From: Dromiciops gliroides
Lineage: Eukaryota; Chordata; Mammalia; Microbiotheria; Microbiotheriidae
Assembly: GCF_019393635.1 (NCBI RefSeq)
Contig: NC_057864.1
Location: 475,682,617-475,746,616, forward strand
Direction: 5' to 3'
DNA: 64,000 nt
The notes beneath the pieces are model-generated. The model was given only the letters and a program-made list of their open reading frames with translations. It was not told the origin of the DNA and did no database searches. The translations under genes and the position numbers were made by a program. Shown in pieces: positions 35,965 through 47,051 of this stretch (within the stretch, counting starts at the first letter, position 1; the number at the start of each line of letters is the position of its first letter).

Positions 35965-36104
35965 TTTTTTGTGAGGCAATTGGGGTTAAGTGATTTGCCG
36001 AGGGTCACACAACTAGCAGGTGTCAAGTGTCTGAGGGCAGATTTGAACTCAGGTCCTCCTGACTCCAGGGCTGGTGCTCTATCCACTGCACCACTTAGCT
36101 GCCC
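35965..36104 (-). mobile_element. SINE copy with intact duplication
   Basis: Identical 16-bp duplication cactctgctctcttct at 35949-35964 and 36105-36120. Confidence 0.95.
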
Positions 36105-36191
36105 CACTCTGCTCTCTTCTAAGAGAGGGAGTACAGGACAAGACTTGTGTCTATCTTAAGTCTTATTAGTCTAGAAGATGTAATTTTTTGG

Positions 36192-36253
36192 TTCAAGGTA
36201 ATTTTTTTTTAATTTTTATTTTTTCATAAAAGTATTTTATTCAAGGTAATTTT
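36192..36253 (-). mobile_element. Probable ultra-short L1 tail insertion
   Basis: Between two copies of ttcaaggtaattt lies a T-rich piece with CATAAAAGTATTTTATT, resembling the extreme 3' end of the L1 at 36925 (CATATAAGGTATTTTATT). It is read as a roughly 30-bp truncated L1 insertion. Confidence 0.5.
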
Positions 36254-36399
36254 TTTTTTTTTTGCGGGGCAATGAGGTTTAAGTGACTTGCCCAAGGCCA
36301 CACAGCTAGTAAGTGTCAAGTGTCTGAAACCAGATTTGAACTCAGGACCTCTTGAATCCAGGGCTGGTGCTTTATCCACTGTGCCACCTAGCTGCCCCC
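36254..36399 (-). mobile_element. SINE copy in a serial-insertion site (first)
   Basis: Lies between target copies ttcaaggtaattt at 36240 and tcaaggtaattt at 36400-36411. Confidence 0.93.
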
Positions 36400-36411
36400 T
36401 CAAGGTAATTT

Positions 36412-36578
36412 CTTTCTTTCTTTTTTTTTTTTTTAATTTTTGGGTGAGGCAATTGGAGTTAAATGACTTGCCCAGGGTCACACAGCTAGTAAGTGTCAAG
36501 TGTCTGAGGTCGGATTTGAACTCAGGTCATCCTGAATCCAGGGCCGGCGCTTTATCCACTGCGCCACCTAGCTGCTCC
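36412..36578 (-). mobile_element. SINE copy in a serial-insertion site (second)
   Basis: Lies between target copies at 36400-36411 and the decayed ccaaggcaattt at 36579-36590. It immediately follows the previous SINE. Confidence 0.93.
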
Positions 36579-36924
36579 CCAAGGCAATTTCTTAATGGAA
36601 AAGGAGGGCCCCTTATATCCAAGACTTGACTTCCTTCTCACCAAATGCCAGCTCCCCAATAAATACACATAGCATATAACACAGAAACCCATTTGTCCAA
36701 GTCAATAGCAAACCAGAAATCAGAGAAAGTAAACATGAGAATATATATTCCAGATAATACAGATTAGATGAACTTTCCCTTTGGGAGCAAGATAACTCAG
36801 TTTAACCCAGAGGTTAGCGAGCTGGGGATAGGGACATGAGGGAGCTGCGGCTTTTCTCACGCTGACTTCACTAGATTGTCAGTTCTTTGAGGGTGGGGAC
36901 TGTCTTCTGCTTCTTTTTTTTTTT

Positions 36925-37450
36925 TTTACATATAAGGTATTTTATTTTTTCCATTACATGTAAAGATAGTTCTCAACTTTTGTTTATACAAGTTTTACAA
37001 ATTCAGATTTTTCTCCCTCCCTCCCCTCCCTCCTCCCTCCCCTAGACAGCAGGTAATCTGATATAGGTTATATCTATATATCTATATACATATAGATATA
37101 TCTATATACACACACATATATATATACACATAATAACATTAATCCTATTTCTGCATTAGTCCTGTTATAAGAGAAAAAATCAGAGCAATGATGAAAAACC
37201 TCAAAATAGAAAAAAAACCCAACAGCACCCAAAACAAAAGAAATAGTATGGTTCATTCAGCATCTATACTCCACAATTCTTTTTTATTTATTTTTCTTGG
37301 ATTTGGAGATCCTCTTCTATCATGAGTTCCCTGGAACTCTTTTGTACCATTGCATTGGTGAGAAGAATATAGTCCATTACAGTAGGTCAACACTCAATGT
37401 TGATGATACTGTGTACAATGTTCTTCTGGTTCTGGTCATCTCACTCATCA
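36925..37450 (-). mobile_element. L1 3' UTR fragment
   Basis: Begins with a poly-T tail followed by TATTTTATTTTTTCC, carries a CT-rich stretch and TATA repeats, and ends at the complement of the AGATGACCAGAACCAGAAG segment. Parallel in order to 28750-30230. Confidence 0.7.
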
Positions 37451-37590
37451 TCTCTTCTGCTTCTTTTTGTATTCCTAGCCCTCATATCCCCATGCAGTGT
37501 CTTTCCTTTCAGAACCCTGAAGAGAGGCTGACATCATGGATCTTCTCTTTCAAAGCCAGAAGCCAGAAGAGCTCCAGGATCCTACTTGGG

Positions 37591-38346
37591 ATGTAGGAGG
37601 CAAAAAAAGAGGTTCACAGAAAAACCCAAGACCCGAGCTCTAATTTAGATCCGAGCTCTAAGAGGAATTCAGACCCCAGTTAAAGGATAATTTAAGACTT
37701 GAGCCTTTATTAATACAAGTCCTACATTAATCCGCACCCATAACAAGAACATAAAGAGGCAGGTCATAGAGCTCTTAACCATAACAATGATATGTAATGG
37801 GGGGAAATGGGGTATGGGTTGGGTTAGGGGCAGGGGTTGGGGTTCTTAGGAATTCCTCTTTAAAGAATTACACCCTCTTGCACACAACAGTAGTTAGAAT
37901 AAGGTGGTAGTTTACTTAGGGGCAAGGGAAGGGAAGGGGTGGGGGGGAGGGAAACCATGAAAGAAATCCTTGGACTTCTCATGGGGAGATAGGCACAAAG
38001 TATGTGGCTCAGAGGTACCAATGTCCTTGAGCAGGAGAATGGCAGGTACTTTTATAGAGGACTGATGGGGGGAGGGGTGACCATTTGACTGTGGAAAGTT
38101 CCTTTAGAGAGGGAGGACCATCCCCCACTGGTAGTGACTAGAGGAATTCGGTGAGGGGTGGTTCTCTCTTCAGGACACAAAGGCCGCAGCCACACCCAAG
38201 GGAGACCAGAATGAAGGGTGGGAATCCGAACTAGCTCAGTCCCATTTGGTTCAGCTTATCTCTCTAGGCATATCTGTCTTCTGGTTTAGTATCTCAAGGA
38301 GAAGATTCCTTGATGTGCCCCAGAGAATTTCTTCTGCACCCCATGA
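37591..38346 (-). mobile_element. Probable solo LTR (family C)
   Basis: On the minus strand the stretch begins TGTCATGGGGTGCAG and ends CTCCTACA, with AATAAA near 37708 preceding its 3' end. Form and length suit a betaretrovirus-like LTR. No target duplication was found, so the limits are uncertain. Confidence 0.5.
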
Positions 38347-38389
38347 CAGATACATAGACAGGGCATAGAAATTCAAATGATCAATGAAA

Positions 38390-38825
38390 ATATTTTGAAA
38401 CTAGACATGGGAATCAGAAAGAGGCATGCGCAGAAAAGGCCAAATTTGTCCCCAGATTCACCTTATGACACGTAAATCCCTAAAACGCACCTCCACTGAA
38501 AAAGGTACCCACCTCAGGGGTTGGCTTGGGACCCCAGGAACTCCAAATTAGGATAAGCCCTCCCCTGTACCTCCCCAAGGTGGAGAATATTATAATGAGA
38601 AGGACAGGCCCTCCCTTGTACCTCCCCAAGGTGGAGATTATTATAATGAGACTGATAATCAATTTATCTATGCTATAAATATAACTGTCTTTTCTTTCAC
38701 TATTTGAGAGATACCTTTCCACTTCTCTGGTTCTCTCCCCGCGATCACTCACAGAATTGCAATAAAACTTGGGAAACTGAGTCACTGACTCTTGTAATTC
38801 TTTTGGGACGACTCACGTCACTTGG
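38390..38825 (+). mobile_element. Probable solo LTR (family D) with duplicated U3 segment
   Basis: Shows LTR organisation: a U3-like region with a 51-bp tandem duplication (38556-38606 and 38607-38657), TATA-like CTATAAATA near 38672, and a polyadenylation signal in GCAATAAAAC near 38760 followed by a U5-like stretch. Ends are not defined and no duplication was found. Confidence 0.5.
38556..38657 (+). repeat. 51-bp tandem duplication inside LTR family D
   Basis: Two adjacent units share CCTCCCYTGTACCTCCCC and AAGGTGGAGA-TATTATAATGAGA. Duplicated U3 segments are common enhancer repeats in retroviral LTRs. Confidence 0.75.
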
Positions 38826-38879
38826 ACTTTGTTCTGGGGAGGGAGATGAAACCAGGTGTCTTGCTAGGAAAGAGAAACA

Positions 38880-39035
38880 TATAAAGAGAAATAGAAAGGG
38901 AATGAAAGAAGAGACACACAGAGAGAGATGGGGAGACAGAGAGATGGAGAGATAGAGACAGAAAGAGATGGAGAAATAGAGAGACAGAGAGAGATGGAGA
39001 GAGAGAAACAGAGAGAGAGAAGCAGATATAATTAA
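38880..39035. repeat. GA-rich repeat
   Basis: Imperfect GAGA and GACA/GATG units next to LTR family D. Confidence 0.9.
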
Positions 39036-39289
39036 GGAAGAAATAATTGGGGGAATCAGGAAAGACAGTGTTATACGCTGAAGTAAAATACAGGTTCTTG
39101 AAGGTGAGGAAGGTATGCATTTGAGACTAGGGGAAACACTTATGCAAAGGCCCAGAGGCAGGAGATAGAATCTTATGTACACGGAATGGCTAAACTGTTC
39201 AGTTTGACTGGAACAGAGAATGTGAGAAGGGGCATGGCAAGGATCGTGCCTGGAAAAGGTAGGAAGCCTGTTTAAGAGAACCTTAAATG

Positions 39290-39444
39290 CTTTTTTTTTT
39301 TTTTTTTGGTGAGGCAGTTGGGGTTAAATAACTTGCCCAGGGTCACACAGCTAATAAGTGTCAAGTGTCTGAGGTTGGATTTGAACTCAGGTCCTCCTGA
39401 ATCCAGGGCCAGTGCTCTATCCACTGTACCACCTAGCTGCCCCT
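39290..39444 (-). mobile_element. SINE copy
   Basis: Poly-T tail at left, head CCACCTAGCTGCCCC at right. No clean duplication. Confidence 0.88.
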
Positions 39445-39529
39445 GAGCTATCCCATTTTTGAAGTGGGGGAGGGGGTAGAATTTAAACTCAGATCCTCTG
39501 ACTCTAAAGCCTGTGTTCTTTGCATAGAG

Positions 39530-39635
39530 ATTACAATTAAATGTAAACTCCTTGAGGGCAGGGCCTGTCTTTTTGCTTCTGTTTGTATCTCCAGCACTTA
39601 GCACAACCCTGGAACCTAATTAGTGTTCGATGCCA
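39530..39635 (+). mobile_element. L2-type 3' end
   Basis: GTAAACTCCTTGAGGGCAGG followed by TATCTCCAGCACTTAGCACA. Confidence 0.75.
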
Positions 39636-39764
39636 GCCTGAGAGCAGGGACTGTGGGTGTGGGGCACAGAGGAGGTCGGAATGATGGAATGACGGAATCT
39701 CAGGGCTGGGAGGGACCCTGAGACCACCTAGTCTGAGTAGTATCTGACCTCAGTTTCCTCCTCC

Positions 39765-39995
39765 CTAGTAATGATAGGTAACATTCATGGATCTGCTTTA
39801 AAGTCTGCCAAACACTTTACATGAGTGATCTCATTGGATTCTCACAAAGACTCCAGAGCTACAATTATCCCCATTTTTCAGATAAGGAAAGCGAGGTGGA
39901 GAGTGGTTTAGTGACTTGCCCGGGGCAGGCACACAGCGAGTAAGCATTTCAGATAGGATTCAAAATCAAAGCTCCTACCCCACAATGCACTGTGG
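39765..39995 (-). mobile_element. MIR/Ther relic
   Basis: ATTATCCCCATTTTTCAGAT and GTGACTTGCCCGGGGC in reverse orientation. Confidence 0.6.
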
Positions 39996-40077
39996 CACTC
40001 GTGGCTCTCCCTCGAGGGAGGGGCTTTTCCTGATCTAAACACGATCTCCTGATTCTGTGTTTTTCCCCTTTGTGGCG

Positions 40078-40188
40078 GCTAGCAGGGTGAAGTGATTTGC
40101 CCACGGTCACACAGCTAGTAAGTGTCTGAGGGCAGATTTGAACTCAGGTCCTCCTGACTCCAGGGCTGGCGCTACTTAGTCGCCCCTG
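40078..40188 (-). mobile_element. SINE copy, degraded
   Basis: Tail and part of the head deleted (GGCGCTACTTAGTCGCCCC). Confidence 0.8.
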
Positions 40189-40587
40189 ATCTAGTAATTC
40201 TTATAAATCTGCTCATCCCAAGGCAGCCTGGAGGGCAGCTGTAATTGTCGGGAAGGATTCCTTGCTTCCATCCCTAACCCTCCGCGACTCCCCGTCATTA
40301 CTCCTGGAAAGGAGGCCCGGACACAGATGTTGTGGGAGGATGCTCTATGAGCACAGGATTGGGAAGGGAGCCGGGGCACTCATCCCCGTCCTGGGAAGGA
40401 GCTTGGAGCTTGGGGAATTGCTTCCCTACATCTACAGCATCACTCACTGGTCAAGAACCGCATTCTCTCTGCCCTCTAGTGGCCACATAGCAGGATTGCG
40501 GTGCCCAAAGGGGTCCAGTTTATTAGCAAGGGAGTGTCAGGTATGCAGAGGGAAGATAGGAACCTTGGCAAAAAGAGGATCAGAAAG

Positions 40588-40739
40588 GGGCAGCTAGATG
40601 GTGCAGTGGATAGAGCACCGGCTCTGGAGTCAGAAGTACCTGAGTTCAAATCCAGTCTCAGATGATTGACACTTATTAGCTGTGTGACCCTGGGCAAGTC
40701 ACTTAACCCCAATTGCCTCACCAAAAAAAAAAAAAAAAA
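40588..40739 (+). mobile_element. SINE copy
   Basis: Duplication ggatcagaa on both sides (before 40588 and at 40741-40749). Confidence 0.92.
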
Positions 40740-40941
40740 AGGATCAGAACAAAAGAAAAATGGAAAAGAGAGGAGGGGAACTTCAGATATGGAGAAAACT
40801 CTCTGCCGCTGTAGGTCAGCATCTTTACCTGGAGCATTCAGAGCTGGGATTGGCATCCAGGTCTTCTGGCTTGCAGACCATCTCTGCCCTGCTGCCACTC
40901 ATGGGGCTCTTGTACATACCATGAGGCTGATGCCTTTTTGC

Positions 40942-41095
40942 TTTTTGTTTTGTTTTGGCCAGGGCAATGAGGGTTAAGTGACTTGCCCAGAGTCACACAG
41001 CTATTAAATGTCAAGTGTCTGAGGCTGAATTTCAATTCAGGTCCTCCTGAATTCCAGGACCGGTACTTTGTCCACTGTGCCACCTAGCTGCCTCA
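40942..41095 (-). mobile_element. SINE copy with the longest intact duplication
   Basis: Identical 19-bp duplication gaggctgatgcctttttgc at 40923-40941 and 41096-41114. Confidence 0.95.
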
Positions 41096-41424
41096 GAGGC
41101 TGATGCCTTTTTGCCTAATTAAGTTTCCGTTTTCACAGGTGAGCCCATTTATTTTCCAGTCATTGGGTTGATTGGAAAAGTGGCTCATTTAAAGGGGACC
41201 ACTTCTCACCAGGGCCCGGTTAGCTCAGATCGCCAAATATGGGCTCAACTCACTTCCTAAACCTATGGTAAGATTCAGGTGAGAGGACTAAAGGGAAAGT
41301 CTCCTCCTAGGGGAATGGAAAATCCCTGAGGGACAGGGACTGGGCTCACATTTCCTCGTGGACTCTGCGGTGATCTGCACAGAATGGGTACACAACCAAT
41401 CTTTGCACAACTATTTTAGGGGAG

Positions 41425-41565
41425 AGAGGAAGCATGGTCTAGTGAAAAGACCCCTGGATTTAGAGTTTTAGGACCCGAGTTCAAATCCCGTCTCTTCTAC
41501 TTACTATTTATGTCACCTTGGACAGGTCACCACCCCCTCTGAGCCTATTTGCTCTTCTGGAAAAT
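41425..41565 (+). mobile_element. MIR-type relic
   Basis: TTAGGACCCGAGTTCAAATC and TATGTCACCTTGGACAGGTC. Confidence 0.65.
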
Positions 41566-41589
41566 AGTTTGCCTGCTCTACGGTTCTCC

Positions 41590-41750
41590 CTATTTTTAAA
41601 TCCAGAATCCTATGGTCCTCCTTTGGAACATAAGCTCCTCAAAGGCAGGGACTATTTTAATTTTTTTTTTCTCTTATATTTGTGTCCCCAGAGCTTAGTA
41701 CAGCGTCTGGCAAACAGCAAGCGCTCAATACATGCAGGTTTCCTTCCTTT
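41590..41750 (+). mobile_element. L2-type 3' end
   Basis: TAAGCTCCTCAAAGGCAGGG, then GTGTCCCCAGAGCTTAGTAC and AAGCGCTCAATACATGC. Confidence 0.75.
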
Positions 41751-42190
41751 CTTCCCCTGAAAGGGAAGAGCAGGAGAAGTAGCACACCTGGCACGGCCCC
41801 ATTGTGTAACTTGGACCAGATGAAAAAAGGAAAATACGCAACAAAATAAAAATACCATAAAACAGATATTAGTTAATATGTGATTTTCTAAATCACTATG
41901 TGTCTTCAGGGATCTTTATGTCTGGCTTAGTGGTCCCCATTTCTGCTCGTTTGACCCCACTGGTGTTGTGGATGGGACTTGGGGTCTTCGAGCCCCAGGT
42001 GACTTAAGGCACGAGTGTTTCCTCATCTGTAAAATGGGTGACTGGCCTCAAAGGTCTACTGTCCATTCTGGTTCTAATGGATTTTCCAGTGCATAAAGTC
42101 TCCTGGCCAGGCCCCTGTCCACCTCTAGACACCCAGAGAAACAGGAACGCACTTCCAAAAGTCAAAGGCTGGTGGGTGGAAAGTATGGAT

Positions 42191-42196
42191 TTTATT
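42191..42196 (-). terminator. LIMK1: Candidate polyadenylation signal AATAAA for LIMK1
   Basis: First canonical AATAAA on the minus strand after the LIMK1 stop codon. An ATTAAA-type hexamer occurs slightly earlier, near 42313-42318. The following minus-strand sequence is only moderately T-rich. Confidence 0.4.
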
Positions 42197-43712
42197 GTGT
42201 GTTATCACAGGTCTGGAGGGCGCACTTCCCACCTCCTTAAAGAAATATCCCATTTCTAGTTTTTTTTTTTTTTCCTTCCAGGCCAAAGTGCACTGAGAAA
42301 TGCGTCACAGTTTTAATACTTTCCTGTAAGCTCAACTGAGGCAGAGTGGGAAAAAAAAATGGTCCCCAAACAAAAGAAAGATACCCCTTCTCCCCTCAAA
42401 ACAACACCCCCCAATTCCCTCCCACCCCTACAGCCCCTGTATGAAAAAATAATACAAACTCTTTTTAAAAAATATATTACACAAAAGAACCTGGGTAAAC
42501 AGTAGCATGAAGATCCCCTTGCTCCTCCACCTCCCTTTGGTCCATCCTTGAGGATGGGGCCAGGAGGCTGAGATGAAGGTCTGGGGAAGATGCCGGCAGA
42601 CACTCGCTGTCTCCCTTCCCCAGCCCATCCCTATCTTGTCACCCCCAGCCTCTCCCAGCTCTATTTGGGGTACAAATTGAGAGACTGTGCCACCGCTGGC
42701 TTCCCAGAGCCCCATGGGCACTCCTATTTAAGCAGCTAGCAGGGCTGTGCTGAGACAGACACAGAGGGATTTAGTGACTTCTGATGTGGTTTCAACGAAA
42801 AGAAAATAAGGGGAGGGGGATACTCTAGCTAAAGGGTTTTTTCCCCCCAAGGATCAGTACCTACTGACAGAGAGGAAGGGGACCCTTTCTCTGTGCTAGG
42901 GACAAGGGCATTCCCTTGCCCGGGCTTCCCAAATAACCTCTGGGATGAGGGAGGAAGGCAGCGAAGCAGAGCCAGGCTCCCAAGCTGGGCTCCTGGGGGC
43001 TTTAGCTCCCACCTCCACGACTTCAGGCATGACAGGAACGGGTCAATGTTGGGGCTTCCCAGGCACAGGACTGGCTTTCTCTGATCAGTTTAGCCTCTCT
43101 CTCCTGCTGCCCTGGGCCTGGCTCCATTGAGCTATCAACCTGGTTCCCCTAGTGTTCAAGCAAGGTGACCACCACCCACGCTCACACCCACATGCATGCG
43201 TGTGCACGCACACACAGACATAGACACACACACACACACACAGAGGCTGGGTTCTAATCCTGGCTTGGCCATTGACTCCAACTAGAGTCTCCTCTCTGTC
43301 CAGAGGTGCCAGCGTGCCATCGCTGAGAGAACTCCACTCTGCTCCTGACACTCTTTTCCGATCTGTGAAGGGCATGAGATGATATGATTTCTGAGGCCCC
43401 TCCTAGTTTGGACCTATTCTTCAATATGGCTCTAGTCCCTGCGCCCCAGGTGTGACCATCAGCAAGTGATTTCACCCACCTGGGGCTTGGACCCCGGCTC
43501 TAGACAGTGGGGATGATAATTAATGCCTAATGTGTCTAGACAACAAAGTTGTTGTGCGGCTCAAATGAGTGAATGAATGTGAAAGAAAGGGCTTTGAAAG
43601 GTCGTGAGCACCATGCAGATATTAGATGAGGTTGAATTTTGAGACAATCTACATGTGCATTTCCATCTCGAGGCGTGTGCAACTGGACAGCAGACCTTTA
43701 TGTCTGTTTACA

Positions 43713-43713
43713 A

Positions 43714-43780
<67 letters not shown>
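43713..43780. repeat. (CA)n microsatellite in the probable LIMK1 3' UTR
   Basis: About 67 bases of CA on the plus strand, hence (GT/GU)n in the transcript. Confidence 0.95.
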
Positions 43781-43782
<2 letters not shown>

Positions 43783-45034
43783 CACCCCTTACGTATTCCC
43801 TGAAACAAGGACAAACTTTCAACAGCAGGGGGGATGGGAGAGAAGACATCCCGAAAAAGCCAATCTTAGGGAACACACATTTGGAGCAACGCCCTATAAA
43901 ACCTTATGAGCGATTCCCGGAAGTTCTATATTTGAAAAACAAAAAAATGAAGACAAGAATGATAACCTCAGGGTTTTGTGCCTCTCTGCCTCTTCATTCC
44001 CTTCTGGTACGGATCCCCTCACACCCAAGGCACCACTCAGCTAAGACAGAACATGCGAGGGATGCTAGAAGTACCAGTGATGGTCCCTTGGCTCTCCCTC
44101 CAGGGACGGGGCAGCCCCTCCTTCGTTCCTCCCATCAAGGAGTGGAGGGGGCAGCTTCTCTTCCTTTCCCAGGCCCCGCCTTGTGGCCTATCACCACCAC
44201 AAGTGGGAGGGGGAGAGGAATAGAAAGATGTGTCCCAGGATCACAACTTGGGGGTTGGCAGTATGGGGGGGGGGTGGCTCACGATGATGGTTTGAGCTCA
44301 TGCAGGGCCAAAGCTAGTGAGAACAAAGGATGGCAACAGAAGCATCACCTGGACCAAGGTGCCAGCGAGGGCCACGCTTTGGGCTGATCCCAGAGACGAG
44401 GGGCGGGAGCAAGTGAGCTATGGACAAGGCTAGGGGGAGAGCAGCCACTACTAGAAGCCAAGGACAGTCACAGTGAGGGTGAGGACAGGACAGAAGAGAC
44501 TGTGGGAGGTAACCTTGGTAAAGGACAGAAGTGAAAGGTTGGGTGGCAGGGATTGGTGGGTGGGGGGAAAGATGGGGGAGGGGGTATGATTGCTGAAATG
44601 TGAAGCTGGTCACCAATGGCGACTTTCTAGACACATTCTCTCTCTGCCCCCTCCCTCCCCCCAGGCTTCATGGGGTGGGGTCTCGGGGCAGGGGGGAAGG
44701 GTGCCCCATCGCCCCCCTGCCCATGTCCCCAAGCCCCAGGAGATCCTGAGTTGCAAACCTGGCTTAGCCTCCTCTAAGGAAGGACAGCTCCTGAGTTAGG
44801 GCCAGACCCTAGGGTGTGGCGAGCTGTGGGAAGGAGATGATGCCTGTGCACTGGAGGGGGGCTCAGATGGTTCCCAGGAGGGGGATGGGGGGGGGGGCTG
44901 TGGATGGGGCGGGGGAGGGCTTTCCCTTCCCCTCCCTCCTGCTCTGTCAATGTGAGCAGATGCTGATGCTATCTGAGACGGGGACTGACTCCTGTGCGGG
45001 GCCAGGGCCGGGAGGGCGGGTCGTCCAGGCAGGC

Positions 45035-45197
45035 TCAGTCGGGGACCTCAGGGTGCATGGGCAGCCCGCTCTCGCCCCGCCTGTGGGTCTCCCAGAAGCC
45101 TTTCTCCAGCTGCTCCAGCTGTGGTCCCAGGGGGAGATGGATGTCCAAGTGCATGCGGAGGGTCTCAAGCCACTGTTCCAGCTTCACAAAAGATGGC
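45035..45197 (-). CDS. LIMK1: LIMK1 exon 16: kinase end and C-terminal tail, stop
   Basis: Encodes PSFVKLEQWLETLRMHLDIH, then the conserved tail ending RGESGLPMHPEVPD and TGA at 45037-45035. The conserved C-terminus PEVPD fixes the true end of the protein. Acceptor cccag|G. Confidence 0.97.
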
Positions 45198-45384
45198 CTG
45201 GGGACCCAAAGAAGGGAAGCTTTGGGGGCGGGTGCTTCCTCACGGGCAGAGAGGCCCCACCCGGGCAGGGGCACCGTGCCTTTGACCTGCTGGCCTCAGA
45301 GCTTCTCCTCAGCCCCCCAGCCCCGGCCCTCGCTGCTGCTCATGGGAACCTGGCCCTCCCTCCATCTCCCGGCGCAGCCCTCAC

Positions 45385-45542
45385 CTCTTCTCGGGGTCGA
45401 GGTCACAGCAGCGGACGGTGATGGGGAAGAAGCTCGGTGGACAGTTGGGGGGACAGTATCGATCCAGGAATCCACGCACGTTGAGGCCGAAGTCCATCGT
45501 GCGGGGAAGGTAGTCGGGGTCAGCGTTCACCCGGCCAATGAT
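45385..45542 (-). CDS. LIMK1: LIMK1 exon 15: kinase C-lobe
   Basis: Encodes [20 protein letters not shown] to RCCDLDPEK with a split Arg codon. Includes the LIMK-specific [11 protein letters not shown] block. Acceptor ggcag|ATC, donor AGAG|gtgagg. Confidence 0.97.
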
Positions 45543-46031
45543 CTGCCAGACACAACAGCCCAAAGTTCGAGGTGCTGCCACCTGGTCATTGCAATGGTCC
45601 TGTGGCCAAGCATCCCAATGGAGAGAACCAAGCCAGACTCCCCTGAGAGACGGGCCCTGGATACTCCCGAAGCCCACAGGTTGTCGGTGGGAGGACTGAG
45701 GCACAAAGACAGAATCTCTGATTATGAGAGGGGCTGGATAAGAGCGGAAGATTAGGTTTGAGGCAGCTAATGAGGAGGATGTGCTCAGCAGCGCTGGACC
45801 TGGAGTCAGGAAGATGCCGATAGGAGCTTCTCCACACATGGGGAAGGGGCCCATCCTCAGAACATTCAGATAGGGACCCCCCACACCCACTCCAGGCCCT
45901 CCCCCCAGGCAGAGCCTCCAAGGCAACCAGCCTCAGGCAGCCGACATCAGCGGCGCCTGCCGTGCCAGACTGGGGGACTCCAACGCTACCCACTGACCCC
46001 TCCCTGTCCCCTGGCACCCAGAGGAACCCAC

Positions 46032-46087
46032 CTCGCAGAGGACAATGCCGAAGGAAAAGACATCCACCTTCTCGTCGTAGCTGTGCC
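46032..46087 (-). CDS. LIMK1: LIMK1 exon 14: kinase C-lobe helix F
   Basis: Completes the Gly codon and encodes HSYDEKVDVFSFGIVLCE (human RSYDEK). DVFSFGIVLCE is the structural helix F Asp region. 56 bp; acceptor cccag|GG, donor GAG|gtgggt. Confidence 0.96.
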
Positions 46088-46174
46088 CTGGGTGAAGAGA
46101 TGGAAGCAGTCACCCCCAAGCTGTGGGCACAGCCTGGGCCGTAGAGAGGGTGCCCCGAGAAGACCCTGGCTATA

Positions 46175-46300
46175 AGCATCTCATTAGACTAAAAGCTCCC
46201 TGAGGGCAGCGCTTGTCTCACTTTTATCTTTGCATCCTTGGTGCCTAGCATGGTGCCTGGTAAACAGAAGGTGCTTAATAGATGCTGGTTTGTTGGCTGT
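46175..46300 (+). mobile_element. L2-type 3' end in LIMK1 intron 13
   Basis: AAAGCTCCCTGAGGGCAGCG and AGGTGCTTAATAGATGCTGG. Confidence 0.75.
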
Positions 46301-46544
46301 TTAATCCCACAGGACAGCGCTCCATGATGTCATCTTTTCAGACCCATCTACCGTGGAGGCGGCTTTCAGCTCCCTTCACGCCTCATCAGGGGACAGTCTT
46401 CGGGAGGTGCCAAGGAGAACACAGGCAGCCCACCACCTAATGACACCCTGGCTCAGCCATCAGCGAGATCTGTTTCCCTGGCACTCATCCTTGGTCTTTC
46501 ACAAGCTTCCACACCAGAGGAGGCAGGTACCTGCTCTTACACTT

Positions 46545-46880
46545 AAAAGAGTCTTAGAAAGATGCCCAGGCATGGAGAGGTTGCTTGACCTGCCCAGGGT
46601 CACACGGGTGGTAAGCATTAGAGGCAGAATTTGAACATGGGTCTTCCTGACTCGATCAGCTCTCTGGCCTCTCCATCATGCTCTGGGAATGGCATACAGT
46701 GGTGCTTAATAATTGCTTATTGGCCGATTGATCAGCAGAAGGCAGACATTTGACAGATGAGGCAACAGCCCTAGAGACCTGCCCAAGTTCACACGGAGGT
46801 GCTGGGGTAGAGAGATGGGATCTGAACCTATGTCCCCTGACTCCAAATTTGGTGCTCATTGCCGCTGGGCCACAGCTTCG
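46545..46880 (-). mobile_element. Two MIR-type relics in LIMK1 intron 13
   Basis: CTTGACCTGCCCAGGGTCAC near 46586 and GACCTGCCCAAGTTCACACG near 46776, both in reverse orientation, separated by a short spacer. Confidence 0.55.
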
Positions 46881-47051
46881 TGGCAGGGTCGCTCTGCCTG
46901 AGCAGGGGAGCTTGAGAATTCTGGGCTGGGGGCCTAAGACTCCCAGGCCCCCTCTGCAGCTCCCGGGCCTCCCTAAGCCCTGCTGGAGATGCTGCCTGGG
47001 AAGGACAGGGAGGAGGGAGGGCTCCACGCCCCCCACTCTGCCGACACTCAC

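Larger units (their letters stand above)
42170..45034 (-). other. LIMK1: Probable LIMK1 3' UTR
   Basis: GC-rich, largely repeat-free sequence follows the stop codon with no AATAAA until 42196-42191 on the minus strand. If that signal is used the 3' UTR is about 2.86 kb and carries a long dinucleotide repeat (43713-43780) and a second short one (43205-43242). This is longer than my recollection of the human 3' UTR (about 1.1 kb), so an earlier non-canonical site is possible. Confidence 0.5.

Noticed and set aside
43626..44387. 253-codon frame with a Thr-His run
   Set aside because: Driven by the CA microsatellite in the probable LIMK1 3' UTR; no similarity beyond it.
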